A stretch of DNA of 64,000 bases from G963665185 sp963665185 (GTDB lineage Bacteria > Desulfobacterota > Desulfovibrionia > Desulfovibrionales > Desulfovibrionaceae). The notes below the pieces were generated by a model. That model was not told the DNA's origin, searched no databases, and saw only the letters and a program-made list of their open reading frames with translations. Both the position numbers and the translations under genes were made by a program. This document shows positions 60,097 through 64,000 of the stretch, piece by piece (positions within the stretch are counted from its first letter, which is position 1; every line of letters begins with the position of its first letter). The stretch is taken from the NCBI GenBank assembly GCA_963665185.2, contig CAXXPO010000028.1, forward strand, positions 62,001 through 126,000, given 5' to 3'.

Positions 60097-62205
60097 ATGT
60101 CCAAAAATCTCTACGTCACGGCCACCGAGGCGCGCAGCGGCAAATCCGCCATCGTGCTCGGCGTCATGCAGCTCCTGCTAAGGGACATCCGCAAGGTCGC
60201 TTTTTTCAGGCCTATCATCAATGCTCCCGAGGACGGGCAGCGGGATCACGATACCAACCTGATCCTGTCCGTTTTCAAACTGGACCAACCCTACGAAACC
60301 ACGTTCGCCCACACGCTGAACGAGGCCAGGGAATTGATGAACGACGGTCAGTATTCGACCCTGTTGGAAAACATACTGAGTAAGTACAAGGCCCTGGAGC
60401 AGGAGTACGACTTCGTGCTGTGCGAAGGGACGGATTTTTTGGGCAAGGACGCGGCCTTTGAGTTCGAGCTCAACGCCAAGATCGCGGCCAACCTCGGCGC
60501 TCCCGTATTGTTCGTTGCCAACGGCAAGGACAAGGGGCACGACGAGATAGTGGCCTCGTCACAGCTTACCATCGACAATCTGGAAAACGAGGGCGTCGAT
60601 ATCGTGGCGGCCATCGTCAACCGGGTATCGGTTCAGAATGCCGAGGGCATAACCTCTGAAATCAAGTGCAAGGCCCGCTGCACCGAACCCCTGTCGGTCT
60701 ACCTCATTCCCGAAGAGGAGAGCCTGGGCAATCCCAGCATCAAGGACGTCATCAAATGGCTCGACGCCACGGTGCTGTACGGCCATGGTCAGCTGGAAAC
60801 ACAGGTGGAAAGCTATCTTGTGGCCGCCATGCAGATCGGCAACTTTCTCGACTATGTGGAGAAGGGCAGCCTGATCATCACGCCCGGCGACCGGTCGGAC
60901 ATCATCCTGTCCAGCCTCGCGTCCCGGCTTTCCTCCTCCTATCCCGATATAGCGGGGATTCTGCTCACCGGTGGTCTCACCCCGCCTCCCAACGTGCATC
61001 GTCTCATCGAAGGCTGGACGGGCGTGCCCCTGCCCATCCTGTCCGTAAAGGACCATACCTACAAGACCGCCCAGGTCATCAGCAATCTGTATGGTCGCAT
61101 CGATGCGGACGATCAGCGCAAGATACATACCGCCTTGGGCGTGTTTGAAGACCGAGTGGATACCAACGGCCTGCGGCAGAAACTTGCCATGAGCCGATCC
61201 AGCAAGGTCACTCCCAAGATGTTCGAATACAGCCTGGTGGAGAAATCCAAGGCGCATCTCCAACATATCGTCCTGCCCGAAGGCGCAGGTGAACGCATTC
61301 TGCAGGCGGCAGACATCCTGTCGCGCCGGGGTGTGGCCAACCTGACGCTTCTGGGCCGTGAAGAACAGGTCAAGGGCAAGATCAGCCAGTTGGGCCTGTC
61401 CCTGAACAAGGTCAACTTCATTGATCCGGCCAAGGCCGCGGATCTGGACGATTTCGCCCAGACCTACTTCGAGTTGCGCAAGCACAAGGGCATTCTGATG
61501 GAAGACGCGCGCGACCGCATGATGGATCCCACCTATTACGCCACCATGATGGTCCACAAGGGATTGGCCGACGGCATGGTTTCCGGGTCTGTGACCACTA
61601 CCGCCCAGACAATCCGTCCGGCGTTCGAGTTCATCAAGACCAAGCCCGGCGTGTCCATCGTCTCCAGTGTGTTCTTCATGTGCCTGCGCGACAGGGTGCT
61701 GGTGTACGGCGACTGCGCCGTCAACCCCAACCCGACGGCGGCGGAGCTGGCGGAAATCGCCTTGTCTTCGGCCCATACGGCCAAGGTCTTCGGTGTGGAA
61801 CCCAGGGTCGCCATGCTGTCCTATTCCACTGGAAAATCCGGTAAGGGCGAGGATGTGGAGAAGGTCGTGGAGGCTGTGCGCATTGCCAAGGAGCGCGCTC
61901 CCGAGCTGCTGCTCGAAGGTCCCATCCAGTACGATGCGGCCATCGACCCGGATGTCGCCGCCATCAAGCTGCCGGACAGCCAGGTTGCAGGATATGCCAC
62001 AGTGTTTATTTTTCCGGATCTGAACACGGGCAACAACACGTACAAGGCTGTCCAGCGGGCTGCCGGAGCTGTGGCCGTGGGACCTGTTCTGCAGGGCCTG
62101 AACAAGCCGGTCAACGATCTGAGCAGAGGATGCACCGTTCCCGATATCGTCAATACCGTGGCCATTACCGCCATCCAGGCGCAGGCCGAAAAGGGGCTTA
62201 TCTAA
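60097..62205 (+). CDS. pta: Phosphate acetyltransferase
   Basis: Converts acetyl-CoA and phosphate to acetyl phosphate. 702 aa, the long three-domain form: N-terminal P-loop/DTB-synthetase-like domain (1-200; YVTATEARSGKSAIVLGVMQ), a DRTGG domain (about 215-330; LIITPGDRSDIILSSL), and the catalytic PTA_PTB domain (about 380-700; LPEGAGERILQAADIL, MVHKGLADGMVSGSVTTTAQTIRPAF, GPIQYDAAIDPDVA, GPVLQGLNKPVNDLSRGCTVPDIVNTVAITAIQ). I use ATG 60097 (MSKNLYVT, GAGG upstream), not an earlier in-frame one. ackA follows after 1 nt. Confidence 0.97.
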   Translation: MSKNLYVTATEARSGKSAIVLGVMQLLLRDIRKVAFFRPIINAPEDGQRDHDTNLILSVFKLDQPYETTFAHTLNEARELMNDGQYSTLLENILSKYKALEQEYDFVLCEGTDFLGKDAAFEFELNAKIAANLGAPVLFVANGKDKGHDEIVASSQLTIDNLENEGVDIVAAIVNRVSVQNAEGITSEIKCKARCTEPLSVYLIPEEESLGNPSIKDVIKWLDATVLYGHGQLETQVESYLVAAMQIGNFLDYVEKGSLIITPGDRSDIILSSLASRLSSSYPDIAGILLTGGLTPPPNVHRLIEGWTGVPLPILSVKDHTYKTAQVISNLYGRIDADDQRKIHTALGVFEDRVDTNGLRQKLAMSRSSKVTPKMFEYSLVEKSKAHLQHIVLPEGAGERILQAADILSRRGVANLTLLGREEQVKGKISQLGLSLNKVNFIDPAKAADLDDFAQTYFELRKHKGILMEDARDRMMDPTYYATMMVHKGLADGMVSGSVTTTAQTIRPAFEFIKTKPGVSIVSSVFFMCLRDRVLVYGDCAVNPNPTAAELAEIALSSAHTAKVFGVEPRVAMLSYSTGKSGKGEDVEKVVEAVRIAKERAPELLLEGPIQYDAAIDPDVAAIKLPDSQVAGYATVFIFPDLNTGNNTYKAVQRAAGAVAVGPVLQGLNKPVNDLSRGCTVPDIVNTVAITAIQAQAEKGLI

Positions 62206-62206
62206 T

Positions 62207-63415
62207 ATGAAGATTCTGGTTATCAATTCCGGCAGTTCGTCCTTGAAGTACCAGCTTTTCGACATGACCGACAAATCGGTCCTGGCGTCCGGTCTCGTGG
62301 AGCGCATCGGTGCAGCCATGAGCGGCCTCAAACACAAAAAGCACCCTGGTTGCGACGACGAGCGCGTGGTGGTGGAAGAAGCCCCCATGTCCGACCACAA
62401 GGCCGCGTTGGAGCGGGTGGTCGAGCTTATCGTGGATCCGGAAAAGGGTGTCATCGCCAGTTCTTCCGAGATCAACGCCGTCGGCCACCGTGTGCTCCAC
62501 GGCGGCGAGGAGTTTATCGCTCCCAGTCTTATCGACGACGAAGTGATTGCCACGATCGAAAAGTTCATCCCTCTGGGACCGCTGCATAACCCTGCAAATC
62601 TGATGGGCATTCGTGTGGCCATGAAGATGTTCCATGTTCCGCATGTGGCCATTTTCGACACCGCCTTCCATCAGACCATGCCGCCCGAAGCCTACATGTA
62701 CGCGCTTCCCTACGAAATGTACGAGGATCTGCGCATCCGTCGGTACGGTTTTCACGGCACGTCGCATCAGTACATTGCCCGTGCAGGCGCCAAACAGCTG
62801 GGCAGGAATCCCGAAGATGTGAACCTGATCACCGTGCACCTGGGCAACGGAAGTTCCATGGCCGCGGTGAGGAAGGGCAAATGCATCGACACCACCATGG
62901 GGCTGACTCCGCTGGAAGGGCTGCTCATGGGCACCCGGTCGGGCGATATCGACCCGGCCATCATCTACTTTCTGCACAAGCAGAAGGACATGTCCTTTGA
63001 CGAGATAGACACCCTGTTGAACAAGAAAAGCGGCTTTCTGGGCGTCTGCGGCATGAACGACATGCGCGACATCCATACGGCCATTGCCAAGGGCGATGCA
63101 CGCTGCAAGCTGGCTTTGGAAATGTTCGCCTACAGAAATAAAAAATACATCGGTTCCTATATGGCCGCCTTGGGGCATGTGGACGCCATCATCTTCACCG
63201 CCGGTATCGGCGAGAACGACGATGTCGCCCGCGCACTCTCCCTGGAGGGGATGGAAAATCTGGGCATTGTCCTCGACAAGGAGGCCAACAACCGGAGGTT
63301 CGGCGAGCCGGGCCGCATAAGCTCTTCCGAGAGCGCCATCCAGGTCTGGGTCATTCCGACCAACGAGGAACTGGAAATCGCAGAGCAGACCATGGAGGTC
63401 ATTGAGGCGTCCTAG
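62207..63415 (+). CDS. ackA: Acetate kinase
   Basis: Makes ATP and acetate from acetyl phosphate, the substrate-level step that yields ATP during lactate oxidation. 402 aa, normal length. Motifs: NSGSSSLKYQLFDM (phosphate 1), AVGHRVLHGGEEF, PLGPLHNPANLMGI, FDTAFHQTMPPEAYMYALP, RRYGFHGTSHQYI, HLGNGSSMAAV (phosphate 2), TPLEGLLMGTRSGDIDPA and FTAGIGEND. It starts 1 nt after the pta stop (TAATATG) and is therefore translationally coupled. A 32-bp palindrome follows the stop. Confidence 0.98.
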   Translation: MKILVINSGSSSLKYQLFDMTDKSVLASGLVERIGAAMSGLKHKKHPGCDDERVVVEEAPMSDHKAALERVVELIVDPEKGVIASSSEINAVGHRVLHGGEEFIAPSLIDDEVIATIEKFIPLGPLHNPANLMGIRVAMKMFHVPHVAIFDTAFHQTMPPEAYMYALPYEMYEDLRIRRYGFHGTSHQYIARAGAKQLGRNPEDVNLITVHLGNGSSMAAVRKGKCIDTTMGLTPLEGLLMGTRSGDIDPAIIYFLHKQKDMSFDEIDTLLNKKSGFLGVCGMNDMRDIHTAIAKGDARCKLALEMFAYRNKKYIGSYMAALGHVDAIIFTAGIGENDDVARALSLEGMENLGIVLDKEANNRRFGEPGRISSSESAIQVWVIPTNEELEIAEQTMEVIEAS

Positions 63416-63423
63416 GATGATGT

Positions 63424-63455
63424 CCCGCATGGCAGACCATGGTCTGCCATGCGGG
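63424..63455. repeat. Perfect 32-bp palindrome between ackA and the LUD gene
   Basis: Arms CCCGCATGGCAGACCA and its exact complement, 9 nt after the ackA stop. No T tract follows, so it may be an mRNA-processing stem or an operator rather than a simple terminator. Confidence 0.7.
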
Positions 63456-63518
63456 TGTCATGTTCTGGAGACTGTCGGGATGGGTTTCGTGGCGAGACAG
63501 GCTCTGCCGGAGAAATGA

Positions 63519-64000
63519 ATGAGCGTCACCACTTCGAACCAAGAGCGGTTCACGGTAAAGGCCAAGGCTGTTTCCGCAACCGTTTCCACTGTCGCCTCGA
63601 CTGACGAGGCATTGGCTTACGTTGTCGATTTGTGCGGAACCAAGGATGCCTGCCAGATTCTGGCGGCAGGTTGCGGCGAAAGTCTTTCGGCACAGGCCGA
63701 GGATCTGTGCGCTGCCAAACAGCAGAAAACCATTGCCGCACCCGGCTTGGACAAGGATTTGTCCCAAAAATTGGCCGGATTGTGCAAGAAGAACGGGTTC
63801 GCCTTCGTGGAAAGCGGAATGCGCGAGCACCTTGGCGGTCTGGATATCGGATTCACCATGGCCCAGTGGGGGATTGCCGAGACCGGCTCCCTGGTCATCG
63901 ATTCGCGGAGTGAAGACTTGCGTCTGGCAACCATGGTCAGCGAAGTGCATGTGGCCCTGCTGCCCGCTTCCAAGATCGTGGCCGACAGTTTTGCCTTGGA
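63519..64000 (+). CDS. LUD-domain lactate utilization protein (LutC/LutB-like), partial
   Basis: The visible 160 codons, translated by hand, begin MSVTTSNQERFTVKAKAV and contain LUD-domain sequence such as LAYVVDLCGTKDACQILAAG, FVESGMREHLGGLDIGFT, MAQWGIAETGSLVIDS and LATMVSEVHVALLPASKIVA. The gene continues beyond the window. GGAG 6 nt before the ATG at 63519 sets the start; an overlapping ATG at 63515 is in the wrong frame. In related genomes a LUD protein and an LutB-like Fe-S protein close this operon and take part in L-lactate oxidation, so that is the likely role. Whether a ferredoxin domain is fused is not visible here. Confidence 0.88.
   Translation, partial: MSVTTSNQERFTVKAKAVSATVSTVASTDEALAYVVDLCGTKDACQILAAGCGESLSAQAEDLCAAKQQKTIAAPGLDKDLSQKLAGLCKKNGFAFVESGMREHLGGLDIGFTMAQWGIAETGSLVIDSRSEDLRLATMVSEVHVALLPASKIVADSFAL

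Noticed and set aside
1..64000. tRNA, rRNA, CRISPR array, insertion sequence, prophage or toxin-antitoxin genes
   Set aside because: None recognised on either strand by reading; absence is not proof for short elements.

Overview
The window is a GC-rich chromosomal segment of a sulfate-reducing Desulfovibrionaceae bacterium (Desulfovibrio/Pseudodesulfovibrio type). The strongest evidence is the right-hand third. There a sensor kinase and a sigma-54 response regulator precede pyruvate:ferredoxin oxidoreductase, lactate permease, a GlcD-like flavoprotein, a two-cluster Fe-S/CCG subunit, pta, ackA and a LUD-domain protein. This is the organic-acid (lactate) oxidation region typical of the family. 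A periplasmic sirohydrochlorin cobaltochelatase beside a cytoplasmic-type paralogue, under a cobalamin riboswitch, points the same way.

Layout. 1-5.3 kb: argD (cut by the window start) and dut on the minus strand, then glgP and a PilZ protein on the plus strand. 5.3-10.9 kb: minus-strand cobalt/B12 operon (cbiK-P, FecCD permease, ATPase, binding protein, cobI/cbiL) behind a cobalamin riboswitch with a terminator, with a second cbiK upstream. 11.2-15.1 kb: plus-strand MarR regulator, SAM methyltransferase, and a 2-hydroxyacyl-CoA-dehydratase-like/double-cubane protein with its ATPase activator. 15.3-20.6 kb: minus-strand TolC-MacA-MacB efflux operon whose adaptor carries an N-terminal PAS domain and whose permease is frameshifted in a G tract. 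21-26 kb: accessory stretch with long intergenic gaps (Crp/Fnr regulator, DUF190, DUF554, an EamA transporter and a low-GC metallo-beta-lactamase-fold enzyme). 26-36.7 kb: housekeeping (glmS, a double-CZB chemoreceptor, ribB with an FMN riboswitch, lipB-lipA, an S41 lipoprotein peptidase, icd). 36.9-47 kb: envelope genes (GT2, YdjC/ChbG deacetylase, large MscS channel), an orphan radical SAM/SPASM gene lying against a truncated second mscS copy, a GGDEF protein, an O-antigen ligase-like protein and an MnmM-type methylase.

How it works together. From 47.1 kb on, lactate enters by the permease, is oxidised to pyruvate by the GlcD-like/Fe-S (and probably LUD) proteins, is decarboxylated to acetyl-CoA by Por, and yields ATP through Pta-AckA. 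I see a -24/-12 promoter in front of por and three copies of one inverted repeat (GTCYG-N6-CGGAC, with an A/T-only spacer): one before the sensor kinase and two between the regulator and por. They are good candidates for the regulator's binding sites. The 197-nt gap before pta is almost entirely built of five consecutive stem-loops, which is the most RNA-like unexplained structure in the window.

Two genes (MacB permease and lactate permease) are broken by one extra base in a C/G homopolymer. Sequencing error is the simplest explanation, and raw reads would decide. No tRNA, rRNA, CRISPR array, insertion sequence or prophage was recognised.
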